Below are positions 26,286 to 34,930 of a DNA stretch of 64,000 bases, piece after piece. Location: NCBI RefSeq assembly GCF_015160875.1, contig NZ_CP063374.1, forward strand, positions 868,001 to 932,000, in the 5' to 3' direction. Positions within the stretch are counted from its first letter, which is position 1; every line of letters begins with the position of its first letter. The notes under the pieces are model-generated. The model ran no database searches. It had not been told where the DNA came from and saw only the letters and a list, made by a program, of their open reading frames with translations. This DNA comes from Streptomyces chromofuscus (GTDB lineage: Bacteria > Actinomycetota > Actinomycetes > Streptomycetales > Streptomycetaceae). The position numbers and the translations under genes were made by a program.

Positions 26286-26586
26286 AAACTTCCTGTCCTC
26301 GACGCCGAACGATGCTGTCCGTCATAGGGGAGATCGATCGGTGGGCCTGGGATAACAGTTCTTCGGACGCGTGTTCCCGGAAGACTCACGGCAGCGGCCC
26401 GGCAGCGCAATGGGGACGGTCACATTCGGGGACGGGGCGTCGCGGAACGTACGCACGGGTGAGAGCACTCACCCGGCGGCACACGGAAACGGTCCTGCCG
26501 CGAGACGAGTTCTCGCGGCAGGACCGTTCGTGCGCGGCGGAGTTGGGCTCCCTTGCCCCGGACGGGCAGCTCAGCGGCTGGACGTC
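26286..26586. promoter_or_regulatory. Promoter region of the ECF-CAP gene and end of the neighbour
   Basis: 301 bp without a gene. It contains the 18-bp stem hairpin at 26488-26528, and the sigma gene promoter must lie at about 26286-26480. Confidence 0.5.
26488..26528. terminator. Very strong hairpin after the membrane-protein gene
   Basis: An 18-bp perfect stem (26488-26505 with 26511-26528, AACGGTCCTGCCGCGAGA) and a 5-base loop CGAGT. It lies about 60 bp after the end of the minus-strand membrane-protein gene. Confidence 0.85.
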
Positions 26587-27681
26587 CTACGCGTCGGTCG
26601 ACGCCAAGGGGCTGCGCGCTTCGGGGGTCGAGTCCGCGTCGGGCGTCGAGTCCCCGTCGGGCGTCGAGTCCCCGTCGGGCGTCGAGTCCCCGTCGGGCGT
26701 CGGGTCCGTGTCGGGCGTCGGGTCCTCGGCGCGCGGGTGAGGGATGGGGGTGAGCCGCCGTTCCTGGCGGTCCCGGAGCCCGTCCGACAGGATGAGAGCG
26801 ACCACTGCCGCCGAACCGACCAGCTCCAGCAGATTCTGAGTGACGTCCGTCGCCGTCTGCGCCACGGTCTCCGTGACGAGGTACCCCCACAGCTCGCTGA
26901 AGGCCGGCGGCATCATGAGCAGGGCAAGGCCGAGGGACATGCCCGTAGCGACCGGCCGGCGCCGGAAGGCGACCAGCATGCCCATCCCGCACAGCACGGT
27001 CAGGACGGTCCACTGCCAGGGCGACGACACGCCGAGCACCGAGCGTCCGGTGCCCCTGCCGACGAGCAGGTCGGTCAGCGTGCTGGGGCCGACCTGGACC
27101 GCGGTCACCGCGTTACGAGTGATGTAGAAGACGTTCAGTACGGCGACCAGCGCGCCGGAGGCCGCGGCCGTGACCTTCGCCGGCCGGACGATGCCGCCGT
27201 CGGCCAGGTCCGCCGCGGCGCGGGCCTCGGCCTCCAGACGCCGTTCCAGCAGCAGCAGGACGGCGAGGACGAGAGCGGCCGCGACCGCCAGGAGGCAGGT
27301 GGTGCCGACCGCGGTGACCGACGGCCCCCGCAGCGTCCCGAACCACGGGTCGGACGGGGAGTCGAGGAACATGTACCAGACCACCGGCATCCGGAACGCG
27401 ACGGTCGCGGCGCACGACACCACGAGCAGGCCGCCGGCGCCGCGCAGTTGCGCCAGCGCCGCCCAGCCGGCCGCCAACTGCAGGGCCGCCAGCCCCAGAT
27501 CGAGCGAGGTCGTCGCCGCCAGCCCCGAGCCGGATGCGGAACTCCACAGCGCCCAGGCGCCGGTAGGGCCGCGGTCGGCCATGTCGTACACGAGCCAGAA
27601 CGCCGTCTGGGCGAAGAGCAGCAGGCTCAGAAGGCCCACGGCTGTGCGCACCTGCTTGATCGGCGGTCTCGGACGGTTCAT
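26587..27681 (-). CDS. Multi-pass membrane protein with a repetitive C-terminal tail
   Basis: 364 residues, no recognised family. Eight or so hydrophobic helices fill residues 8-310 (first VGLLSLLLFAQTAFWLVYDM, later VTAVGTTCLLAVAAALVLAV and MSLGLALLMMPPAFSELWGY). The C-terminal tail is cytoplasmic-looking and built of repeated DSTPDG hexapeptides from an 18-bp tandem repeat. GAGGAGA lies about 9 bases before the ATG at 27681, deciding the start over one 14 codons upstream. It lies upstream of the ECF-CAP gene on the same strand, but a strong terminator separates them. A function cannot be inferred. Confidence 0.8.
   Translation of the reverse strand: MNRPRPPIKQVRTAVGLLSLLLFAQTAFWLVYDMADRGPTGAWALWSSASGSGLAATTSLDLGLAALQLAAGWAALAQLRGAGGLLVVSCAATVAFRMPVVWYMFLDSPSDPWFGTLRGPSVTAVGTTCLLAVAAALVLAVLLLLERRLEAEARAAADLADGGIVRPAKVTAAASGALVAVLNVFYITRNAVTAVQVGPSTLTDLLVGRGTGRSVLGVSSPWQWTVLTVLCGMGMLVAFRRRPVATGMSLGLALLMMPPAFSELWGYLVTETVAQTATDVTQNLLELVGSAAVVALILSDGLRDRQERRLTPIPHPRAEDPTPDTDPTPDGDSTPDGDSTPDGDSTPDADSTPEARSPLASTDA
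26629..26730. repeat. 18-bp tandem repeat encoding DSTPDG
   Basis: About five to six units of TCGGGCGTCGAGTCCCCG, the last ones diverged (TCGGGCGTCGGGTCC...). All lie inside the 3' end of the membrane-protein gene and keep the frame. Confidence 0.85.
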
Positions 27682-28324
27682 GGTGTGCTGTCTCCTCAAA
27701 GGGGCATGACAGATCCGCGGCACAGGGTCGTGGAGTCACGGAGATGGTTTACGCCGCAACGACTGCCGACCGCAGCAGAGCATAAGGGTGTGCCGCCCAC
27801 GAGTGCACGTCGGCACGATCAAGCGACCGCGCCGCATCGAAAGCGCTTAATCCATGCGCCCCGCAGCACGGCTGACGCACCGTCACATTACCGGCCGGTC
27901 CACGTGGCGACCCTGCGGCCGGTGCCACACCGGCGGCACCGGCCACGGCGGGAACAGCACCACCCGGCCGTCGCCCGCCTCCCCCGACTCGAACTCAGCC
28001 CGGCCTGCTCACTCGCCCTCGGGGAGCACTCGGCAACTCTCAGCCGGGCAGGGAAAGTTGCTGGAGTCGAGCGGTCCGGTGACCTACTAGAGGTCGCCGA
28101 CCGTACCGGGAGCACCGGCCCGGCAATCCTCGTCGAGGAAGAGACTCCCGGGTCACCGAGGTCGGCGGGCCGTCCCGGTTGATAACGATGTCAGGCGGGC
28201 GGGGACTTCGTGGCTCCGAGCGGTGCGTACCTCCGTCCCGGTGCACAGCACCCCCGCACCACACGACCCGCACCCCGCACCGCCGGCTTGTAGCATGGTG
28301 ATCACGGGTCCGAAAGGGAGGACC
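27682..28324. other. Gene-free region before sigJ
   Basis: 643 bp; no supported gene on either strand. It must carry the sigJ promoter and that of the membrane protein. No TGTCACA-16-GTC site of the kind found elsewhere in the island occurs here. CGTCACA at about 27885 lacks a matching -10. Confidence 0.5.
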
Positions 28325-29227
28325 ATGCACGCTGGCGACGACGCCGATTCCCTCGACCAGGCCGCGCGGCAGTTCCTCGCGATGCGGCCGCGCTTGTTCG
28401 GGATCGCGTACCGTGTGCTCGGCAGTGCGACCGAGGCCGAGGACATCCTCCAGGAGACCTGGATGCGGTGGCAGAAGGCGGACCGCGCGAACATCGTCGA
28501 GCCGATGGCGTTCCTGACCACCGTCACCGCCCGTCTGGCGATCAACCTCGCCCAGTCCGCACGCGCGCGGCGGGAGTCGTACGTCGGGCCCTGGCTTCCC
28601 GAGCCGGTGGACACCTCCTCGGACCCGCAACTGGGGGCGGAGCGGGCGGAGGCGCTGGAGCTGGCGGTTCTGCTGCTCCTCGAGAAGCTCAACCCGGTGG
28701 AGCGAGCCGCTTACGTCCTGCGAGAGGCCTTCGACTACCCCTACCGCCAGATCGCGGACATCCTGGAAACGAGCGAGAGCAACACCCGGCAGCTGGTGAG
28801 CCGCGCACGCAAGCACCTGGCCGCCGGGCGCGTGGAGCAGGTCAGCTCCACGGAACACCGGCGTCTGCTGGAGGTGTTCCTCGCCGCGGCACGGACCGGT
28901 GATCTCAAGGCGCTGGAGGACCTGCTCACCGCGGACGTCGTGAGCTACTCCGACGGCGGAGGGGTTCGCGGGGCGTCGCGCATCCCGGTCGTCGGACGTC
29001 CGCACGTCTCCAAGTACCTCGTCGCCTTCGCGCCGCGGTTCTGGCCCGGCTCGCACATCCGGTGGGTCGAGGCCAACGGCCGTCCGGCCGTTCTCGTCTC
29101 GTCCGACGGGAACGCCGTGGCACTGCTGTCCGTCGACGTGTCGGCGGAGGGCATCCGGCGGATCATGTGGATGATGAATCCGGCGAAGCTGTCGTCGTAC
29201 GTCGCATCACTGCCGGCCGGCGGCTGA
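28325..29227 (+). CDS. sigJ: ECF41-family sigma factor, SigJ-like, with C-terminal SnoaL domain
   Basis: 300 residues. Sigma region 2 (RPRLFGIAYRVLGSATEAED, VLGSATEAEDILQETWMRW) and region 4 (LNPVERAAYVLREAFDYPYR, ETSESNTRQLVSRARKHLAA) are complete. Then comes an NTF2/SnoaL-like extension with the ECF41 signatures: YVGPWLPEPVD in the linker, SYSDGGGVRGA, and NPAKL for the usual NPDKL. In ECF41 factors this extension, not an anti-sigma protein, controls activity. GAAAGGGAGGACC precedes the ATG. It is the only one of four paralogs here with every module intact, so it is the best candidate to drive the TGTCACA promoters in the island. Confidence 0.93.
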   Translation: MHAGDDADSLDQAARQFLAMRPRLFGIAYRVLGSATEAEDILQETWMRWQKADRANIVEPMAFLTTVTARLAINLAQSARARRESYVGPWLPEPVDTSSDPQLGAERAEALELAVLLLLEKLNPVERAAYVLREAFDYPYRQIADILETSESNTRQLVSRARKHLAAGRVEQVSSTEHRRLLEVFLAAARTGDLKALEDLLTADVVSYSDGGGVRGASRIPVVGRPHVSKYLVAFAPRFWPGSHIRWVEANGRPAVLVSSDGNAVALLSVDVSAEGIRRIMWMMNPAKLSSYVASLPAGG

Positions 29228-29593
29228 GCACCCTGGCGGAGCCCTCCGTCTCACGGGAGTCAGGTCCCGTCGGCCACCCAGCCGTCCCGGAAACCCCGGG
29301 CTCCCGCGACTGCAGGACTGTCGACGTGACGTTGGTCATGAGCAGCACCCGACGCCCCCCGGAGCGCCTGTTCGCCGCGGGATTCGCCGCCTGCTTCCGC
29401 CGGCCGCTCAGGCCTGCGACGAACCTGGCGTGGGATCCGCATCACCGGATCCCCCGGCGCGCGGCTGTCACAAACGCGGTCAGTGCTCTGTCTTCTTTGT
29501 TGCATGAGGCATCCACCTCCGCGTGCGGACAGCGTGTCCGGGCGGTGGCTGCCCAGCACAGGCCGGCGAAAGAACTCCGAGAGGACATGCATC
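29228..29593. other. Intergenic region between sigJ and the first NmrA gene
   Basis: 366 bp. It holds the ECF41-type promoter at 29466-29492 and a leader of about 95 bp. No gene seen. Confidence 0.55.
29466..29492 (+). promoter_or_regulatory. ECF41-type promoter for the NmrA gene at 29594
   Basis: TGTCACA (29466-29472), 16 bp, TGTC (29489-29492). It lies about 100 bp before the ATG. Confidence 0.75.
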
Positions 29594-30340
29594 ATGAAGG
29601 TCGTCGTGATCGGCGGAACCGGGCTCATCGGTTCGAAGGTGGTCGGGAAGCTCAGGGAACACGGCCACGAGGCGGTGCCCGCCGCTCCCAACACCGGCGT
29701 CAACACGCTGACGGGGGAGGGCCTGTCGGACGTGCTGAAGGGTGCTTCGGTCGTGGTTGACGTGTCGAACTCCCCTTCGTTCGAGCCCGACGCCGTCATG
29801 GAGTTCTTCCGCACTTCGACCACCAATCTTCTCGCGGCGGAGGCGGAGGCCGGCGTGACCCACCATGTCGCGCTCTCCATCGTGGGCACCGACCGGCTCG
29901 AGAAGAACGGCTACTTCCGCGCCAAGCTCGCGCAGGAGGAACTCATCAAGGGGTCGGGCATCGCGTACTCCCTCGTCCATGCCACGCAGTTCTTCGAGTT
30001 CGTGAAGGGCATCGCGGACTCGATGACCGAGGGCGACACGGTGCGTGTCCCCGCAGCGAAGATCCAGCCCATCTACTCCGACGACGTGGCAACCGCCGTG
30101 GCCCGCACGGCCGTCGGCGAACCCCTCAACGGCGTGGTCGAGATCGCCGGTCCCGACGTCTTCGACTTCAAGGAGTTCATCGACAAGGGCCTCGCCCCGG
30201 AGAGCGATCCCCGTGCCGTGGTGGCGGACCCCCACGCCCAGTACTTCGGTTCCGAACTCGAGGAGACCAGCCTCCTCCCCGGCCCCGACGCCCACATCGG
30301 CGGGACGAGCTACGACGAATGGCTCGCGCAGCAGCAGTGA
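29594..30340 (+). CDS. NmrA-like NAD(P)-binding epimerase/oxidoreductase (paralog 1)
   Basis: 248 residues of the atypical SDR/NmrA family. The nucleotide-binding GGTGLIGSKVV is at residues 7-17. DVSNSPSFEPDAVMEFFRTS, HHVALSIVGTDRL and YFRAKLAQEELIKGSG follow the YbjT-like pattern in which no Tyr-x3-Lys pair is used. It probably acts on a quinone or small carbonyl compound; the substrate is unknown. It is a paralog of the genes at 35545 and 46137. GAGAGGACATGCATC precedes the ATG. It follows sigJ and has its own ECF41-type promoter, matching the epimerase partners known beside ECF41 factors. Confidence 0.88.
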   Translation: MKVVVIGGTGLIGSKVVGKLREHGHEAVPAAPNTGVNTLTGEGLSDVLKGASVVVDVSNSPSFEPDAVMEFFRTSTTNLLAAEAEAGVTHHVALSIVGTDRLEKNGYFRAKLAQEELIKGSGIAYSLVHATQFFEFVKGIADSMTEGDTVRVPAAKIQPIYSDDVATAVARTAVGEPLNGVVEIAGPDVFDFKEFIDKGLAPESDPRAVVADPHAQYFGSELEETSLLPGPDAHIGGTSYDEWLAQQQ

Positions 30341-30651
30341 GCACGTCCTGAGGGGTGGTTCCCTGCGTTACCGGGGGACCACCCGCACTCAGGCCTGGGA
30401 GACCCCCGTCGGCAGACCACCGCCACGGGCGCCGGCCCGCACGAAGCACTGACCAAGACGTCACCGAGGACGAGGGGCGTGCTCATCGGGGACATGGAAT
30501 CCGACACTCGCCACGTCGGCTGTTCACGCGGGCCGGCCCGCCACCGCCTGACATGGCCCCTCGCCGCACGCCGGACGCCCCGTCGTCCTGTGTGTGAGCC
30601 GTCCCGTATGTCGGAACACATCCTTCCCGCACCGCCCGCAGAGGACTTCTC
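30341..30651. other. Intergenic region before a small coiled-coil gene
   Basis: 311 bp with a hairpin at 30353-30384. No gene with recognisable motifs. Confidence 0.45.
30353..30384. terminator. Hairpin after NmrA paralog 1
   Basis: GGGTGGTTCCC pairs with GGGGACCACCC (one G-U), loop TGCGTTACCG. Confidence 0.6.
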
Positions 30652-30903
30652 ATGGCCCAGACACCCGGGAGTGACAGCGCCGTGGCGGCCACGGTCGAGG
30701 CGCTGACCGCGAAGGCCATCGCGCTCGAGATACGTGTCGGCGAACTCCACCGCGCGCTGATAGAGATCAACAGCCAGATCCTGGCCGTGTCCGACGCGCT
30801 GCACCGCATGGGTGGACCGGCGAGCACCACCAGCCCCGTCGACGGCGAAGAGCCCTCGGCCGACGCCCGGGACCAGCAGAACGCCTCCGGCACGACGGCG
30901 TGA
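30652..30903 (+). CDS. Small coiled-coil protein
   Basis: 83 residues. Residues 10-55 form one long amphipathic helix (AATVEALTAKAIALEIRVGE, then LHRALIEINSQILAVSDALH), followed by an unstructured tail. GAGGACTTCTC precedes the ATG. Similar in style to the N-terminal coiled coil of the protein encoded at 33525, but with no DNA-binding domain. Function unknown. Confidence 0.6.
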   Translation: MAQTPGSDSAVAATVEALTAKAIALEIRVGELHRALIEINSQILAVSDALHRMGGPASTTSPVDGEEPSADARDQQNASGTTA

Positions 30904-31300
30904 CCTGGGTGCGCGCGGGTGCAACGGACGGCCGCGTCGCGCGCTCAGGGGCGACAGGCCGTACATGAATGGTCGTGCGTACATACGCCACCCGGGCCTT
31001 CGCACCGCCGGCAGCGCCGCACCAGCCGGTCCCGCTTATTCACTGTGCTCCCTCGGTAGCGACAGTGTTGTCGCACCGACAACTGCCAGACGATCGCCAA
31101 TGACCCGGCCCCGGTTCCCGGGCGGGCCGGCCGGCCGGCCGTGTCACAGGAACCGTGTCCATCCGGTCTGACATGTTGAACGCACGGACCACCGGCACGG
31201 GCATCCAGTCGCAGAGGGGCCGTGTGCCTTCTGCACGTGGTCGGGGCCCATGGATGCGGTGACGGCGTCATAGGGCGCCGCGCAGGAGGGAGGATGCCGT
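30904..31300. other. Intergenic region upstream of the second ECF41-like gene
   Basis: 397 bp. It contains the ECF41-type promoter at 31142-31168 and GGAGGGAGGATGCC as ribosome site. No gene seen. Confidence 0.5.
31142..31168 (+). promoter_or_regulatory. ECF41-type promoter for the sigma-like gene at 31301
   Basis: TGTCACA (31142-31148), 16 bp, GGTC (31165-31168), about 130 bp before the ATG. Suggests autoregulation among ECF41 paralogs. Confidence 0.72.
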
Positions 31301-32173
31301 ATGAGCTGCGCCGATGACTCACTGCCGATCGTGGAGTTGCTGGAGGAGCGACGGCATCTGCTGGACCTCGCGCACTGGGTGCTGGGCAGCAGCAGTGAGG
31401 CCGAGAGTGTCGTCGACGAGACCTACCGGCGGTGGTACGAACTGTCCGGTCCGGCCCGGGCACGCATCGAGTCGCCCCGTTCCTGGCTCGCCAAGGTCGT
31501 CGGCGGCATCTGCGGGGCCCGGCTGAATACGCCGGACTGTGGGAGGGGCCCCGCCGAAGTGGAGGGGGCCGGTGAGACACCGGCGGGGCAGCACGAAACG
31601 CCCCGGAGCGAGGTCGGTCAGGTCCTCAGGGATGCCCTGCATGCGCTGTCCCCGGCCGAGCGGGCGGCGTTCATGGTCAACGAGGTCTTCGGGGTGACGC
31701 CGGACGCCGTGGCGGACAACGTTGGGCAGCCGGAGCCCGCCGATCCGGTCGAGCGGGCCCTGCGCGGCCTCGGGGCACGACGCTCGCGCCCCACGACACC
31801 TCACCAGCACGACCAGGTGGCGCAGACCTTCCGGCAGGCGTGCCTCACGCGGGACACGGCGCTTCTGGCGTCCTTGCTGGCGCCCGACGCCACGGCGTTC
31901 TTCGACGGCGGCGGCAAGGTCCGGGCCCTGGTGAAGCCGGTGCACGGCAACCACCGGGTCGCCCGGTGCCTGTCGACACTGTTCCCCCCGCGCACCGATC
32001 TTCGCCTCCGGTCGGTCAACGGACGGACGGGTCTCGTGATGCACTCCGACCACCAGGTCGCCGCGGTCATCAGCCTCGATGTCGCCGATCACCACGTCCG
32101 ACAGATCTGGGTCACCCTCAACCCGGACAAATTGTGCACGTGGAACGAGGCGGGCGGCCCTTCATTCCCCTGA
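31301..32173 (+). CDS. Divergent ECF41-like sigma factor with SnoaL-type tail
   Basis: 290 residues. Region 2 is recognisable but degenerate (LLDLAHWVLGSSSEAESVVD). The -35 reading helix in region 4 (HALSPAERAAFMVNEVFGVT, then PDAVADNVGQPEPADPVERA) is poorly conserved. The C-terminal NTF2-like part keeps the ECF41 marks FDGGGKVRA and TLNPDKL, but the WLPEP linker is missing. DNA binding may be weak, so it could act as a modulator of SigJ instead of a true sigma factor. GGAGGGAGGATGCC precedes the ATG. An ECF41-type promoter lies upstream. It converges with the ECF41 paralog at 32289. Confidence 0.82.
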   Translation: MSCADDSLPIVELLEERRHLLDLAHWVLGSSSEAESVVDETYRRWYELSGPARARIESPRSWLAKVVGGICGARLNTPDCGRGPAEVEGAGETPAGQHETPRSEVGQVLRDALHALSPAERAAFMVNEVFGVTPDAVADNVGQPEPADPVERALRGLGARRSRPTTPHQHDQVAQTFRQACLTRDTALLASLLAPDATAFFDGGGKVRALVKPVHGNHRVARCLSTLFPPRTDLRLRSVNGRTGLVMHSDHQVAAVISLDVADHHVRQIWVTLNPDKLCTWNEAGGPSFP

Positions 32174-32288
32174 CCGTGACGCGAGCAGCGGGCACCGGCC
32201 GAGCACCCTCGTACCGGCGTCCTGCCGAGGTGGAACGCGCGCGTCAACCGGTGAACGCCTCCGTCCTACGGCGCTGACGTCAGCGAGG

Positions 32289-32939
32289 TCACGGCTCGTC
32301 GCCGTCGGGTGGGGTGCGGGCGGCAAGTGTGAGCAGTGTCTCCAGCGAGGCGACGTTTCCCGTCTGCGCCGCCGAGACGAAGGCGTACAGGAGCCGCCGG
32401 TGGTCCTCGGTGTCGACGGTGCCACGCTGCTCCGCCGCGAGACGTTTCCGCGCGCGGCTCACGATCTTCCGCACGTTGACAGGGCTGAGTCGAAGGATGT
32501 CGGCGATCTCGTCGTAGGCGTAGTCGAACGCCTCGCGCAGCACGTACGCGGCGCGCTCCGTGGGGTTCAGCTTCTCCATGACGACAAGCAACGCCATCTC
32601 CAGTGCCTCGGCGCGCTCGGCACCCGCCTCCGGGTCGGCGCTCGTGTCGATGGGCTCGGGCAGCCACGGGCCGATGTAGGTTTCACGGCGCACACGGGCG
32701 GACTGTGCCACATTGATGGCCAGCCGGGTGGCGACACTCGACAGGAACGCCACGGGGCTGACCACTGCCGCACGATCGGTCCGCTGCCAGCACAGCCACG
32801 CCTCCTGCACCACGTCCTCCGCCTCGACCGCGCTTCCCAGGACGCGATACGCGATACCGAAGAGACGTGGCCGGACCTCCATGAACACAGCAACGGCCTC
32901 CTCGAGGCAACCTTCCGTGGGGGGCGTCTCGAGATGCAT
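32289..32939 (-). CDS. ECF41-like sigma factor lacking the SnoaL domain
   Basis: 216 residues. Sigma regions 2 and 4 are well conserved and close to SigJ: RPRLFGIAYRVLGSAVEAED, RETYIGPWLPEPIDTSADPE, LNPTERAAYVLREAFDYAYD, DILRLSPVNVRKIVSRARKR. The C-terminal extension stops about 15 residues into the SnoaL domain (SLETLLTLAARTPPDGDEP), so the DGGG and NPDKL elements are gone. In ECF41 factors this extension is regulatory, so the protein may be constitutively active or inactive. The start is ATG at 32939. An ECF41-type promoter lies about 200 bp upstream (33164 to 33138). It may be a truncation product, since the convergent neighbour ends only 115 bp away. Confidence 0.87.
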   Translation of the reverse strand: MHLETPPTEGCLEEAVAVFMEVRPRLFGIAYRVLGSAVEAEDVVQEAWLCWQRTDRAAVVSPVAFLSSVATRLAINVAQSARVRRETYIGPWLPEPIDTSADPEAGAERAEALEMALLVVMEKLNPTERAAYVLREAFDYAYDEIADILRLSPVNVRKIVSRARKRLAAEQRGTVDTEDHRRLLYAFVSAAQTGNVASLETLLTLAARTPPDGDEP

Positions 32940-33524
32940 CGACCTGCTGTCTCCGTTCCTTGGGGCATCGGTGCCGCCAGAGCGGCGCCGGCACGCGGGG
33001 GCGCACGGCGACCCGCTGGTGCAGCGGCCCACCGGACGCGGACGTTGCGGCCGTCACGTGCTCCCTCGGTCAGCAGCCCGGCTGCCGAGGAGCCGGTCTC
33101 GGACAGTCACCGCTGCTCCGACCGTGCCTGTTTCATTGACAGCGGTGGTTCTCCTCCTGTGACAGGTCTGCGGTAACAAGTTGGTACAGGCATCGAAGTG
33201 TGTCCTTCGCCGACGCACAGAGTGTGAACGATGTGACCCACGGGCGTGACGACGCCCGTAAACTGCCGGGAAGGGGCCTCAGCGTGCACGTGGACGGGTC
33301 CCTGCGTATGCGACTGCGACGGCTCCTCGAGCTGCCCACTCAAAGCCGGACACGTCCTCCCGCCCCCGACCTCGCCACCGTGTGTCACGTTCGTGATTCA
33401 TCTGTATTCCGGCATGCACAGCGGCCTATGATGGGTCGGGGGTTACCCACCCGGCGTCCGGCCGCGCGACACCGCAGACGCTCGGCGGGGACGCGCCGAA
33501 GAGGGTTGATGATGAGAGGAACAC
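32940..33524. other. Divergent intergenic region with a minus-strand ECF41-type promoter
   Basis: 585 bp, gene-free. It carries the promoter at 33138-33164, a small hairpin (ACGGGCGT-GACG-ACGCCCGT, 33240-33259) and TGTCACG at 33383-33389 with no matching -10. Confidence 0.5.
33138..33164 (-). promoter_or_regulatory. ECF41-type promoter for the truncated sigma gene
   Basis: On the minus strand: TGTCACA (33164-33158), 16 bp, TGTC (33141-33138). Confidence 0.72.
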
Positions 33525-34121
33525 ATGGTCTCCGGCACCCACACCGCGCACACCATCGAGATCACCGCGGAAAGTCTCCAGAAGGACCTGGCGCGCCTGG
33601 AGGTGCAGAAGCAGGCGCTGGAAAGGGAACTCGCTGCGGTGGTGGCGCATCTCGGCTCCGTACAGCGGGCCCTGAGTGCGATCGAGGTCCTGATGACCGA
33701 CGCCTCCGGCGCCGCACCGGCGGTCGCGCGCAGTGCTGCGGCTGCGGACGAGGACCAGCCGTCGCCGCCCGCGGAACCTCGATCCGAGGAGTCCGCCCCG
33801 GTGTCGGAGGACCACGGGGCGCGGGCCGGAAGGGGTGTGAGGCAGTCCGACACCCCGCAGGACGCCCAGGGGCCCGCTGACTCCGAGGCCGCCACCGACG
33901 CGGACGGGCAGAGGAAGTACGGCGCACTCACCGAGCAGATCCTCGACTACTTCGCCACGGCCGGGAACGCGGATGTGCGGGCTCGCGACGTGGCCGCGGC
34001 CCTGGGCCGTGACACGGACAGCGGGAGCATCAACGCGGTCCGGAGCACGCTCGATCGTCTGGTCGGTACGTCCCGGATCCGCCGCACCGGCCGGGGACTC
34101 TACCGCGCGAAGCGTTCCTGA
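33525..34121 (+). CDS. Coiled-coil protein with C-terminal winged helix
   Basis: 198 residues. The N-terminal coiled coil (ITAESLQKDLARLEVQKQAL, then ERELAAVVAHLGSVQRALSA, about 12-55) leads to a long acidic disordered linker (about 58-128). The C-terminal 65 residues form a winged helix: LTEQILDYFATAGNADVRAR, DVAAALGRDTDSGSINAVRS, LDRLVGTSRIRRTGRGLYRA. Proteins of this type are found in Streptomyces as putative regulators. The ATG at 33525 follows GAGAGGAACAC. DNA binding is inferred from the fold. Confidence 0.75.
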   Translation: MVSGTHTAHTIEITAESLQKDLARLEVQKQALERELAAVVAHLGSVQRALSAIEVLMTDASGAAPAVARSAAAADEDQPSPPAEPRSEESAPVSEDHGARAGRGVRQSDTPQDAQGPADSEAATDADGQRKYGALTEQILDYFATAGNADVRARDVAAALGRDTDSGSINAVRSTLDRLVGTSRIRRTGRGLYRAKRS

Positions 34122-34259
34122 GACGCGCGCCCCGGGCGGTGATCACCCGCTTCCGGGCGCCGTCGGCCGAAGGTGGACGGCGCCCCGGAACGCTGTGATC
34201 AGCCTTACAGAAGTGTTCATCACCCTGTGCGTGTTCTCCATGAGAATGTTGTCGACTCC

Positions 34260-34299
34260 GCCGTCCGCACCGGCGGGACGACCCGCCGGTGCGGACGGC
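34260..34299. terminator. 18-bp hairpin just upstream of the MarR gene
   Basis: GCCGTCCGCACCGGCGGG-ACGA-CCCGCCGGTGCGGACGGC (34260-34277 with 34282-34299). It ends 24 bp before the ATG at 34324, so it is either the terminator of the preceding gene or a leader structure. Confidence 0.7.
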
Positions 34300-34323
34300 G
34301 TCGCGTTCTACACTGAGCGCGAC

Positions 34324-34860
34324 ATGAGTGCGAAGTTCGAGGACGAGCCCAGCGGCGGCGACAGCGTGGATGCCATGCTCCGGCAGTCCAGGCTTCAGTG
34401 GCCCGAGCTGGACGTCTCGTCCATGGCCGTCATCGGGCGCCTGCTCCGCGCGGCGCGGCTGACGGAAGAGGTCCTGGCGGACCGGCTGCGGCGCCGGGAG
34501 GGCAGGACCATCGCCAACGTGGGAGACATGGACCTGCTGCTGGCACTTCGCCGGGCAGCACCTTCTTACGCGCTGACTCCCGGCCAGCTCATGCGGTCCC
34601 TGATCGTGTCGTCGGCGGGACTCAGTGGCCGGCTCAACCGGTTGGAGCGTGAGGGCTGGATCACCCGCACCATCTCGCCGGAAGACCGGCGCAGTACACG
34701 GGTCAGTCTGACGGAGCAGGCGCTGGCGGAGCTGGACACTCGCATCGAGGCACTTTTCGCCCTGGAACGGGAGCTCGTGTCCGTGCTGGAGCCCGACGAG
34801 CGGGCCACCGTCGCCCGAGCCTTGCGCAAGCTGCTGCTCAGCCTCGAATCGGCCCCCTGA
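34324..34860 (+). CDS. MarR-family transcriptional regulator
   Basis: 178 residues. The dimerisation helices flank a winged helix at about 75-130 (LTPGQLMRSLIVSSAGLSGR, LNRLEREGWITRTISPEDRR, STRVSLTEQALAELDTRIEA). The N-terminus (about 1-30) is a non-conserved acidic extension. MarR factors usually repress efflux or oxidative-stress genes and respond to phenolic ligands. The ATG at 34324 is chosen for the family length; an upstream start would add over 100 low-quality residues. No close operator is identified. Confidence 0.87.
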   Translation: MSAKFEDEPSGGDSVDAMLRQSRLQWPELDVSSMAVIGRLLRAARLTEEVLADRLRRREGRTIANVGDMDLLLALRRAAPSYALTPGQLMRSLIVSSAGLSGRLNRLEREGWITRTISPEDRRSTRVSLTEQALAELDTRIEALFALERELVSVLEPDERATVARALRKLLLSLESAP

Positions 34861-34930
34861 GCCGCCCGAGACCGCCGAGGACGTTGCGGCTGCTGAGGGC
34901 CGTGAGGCTCCCGGGGCTGCTGTGCTGAGG

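Noticed and set aside
33383..33409. TGTCACG upstream of the winged-helix gene at 33525
   Set aside because: 16 bp later reads ATTC, so the -10 is missing.
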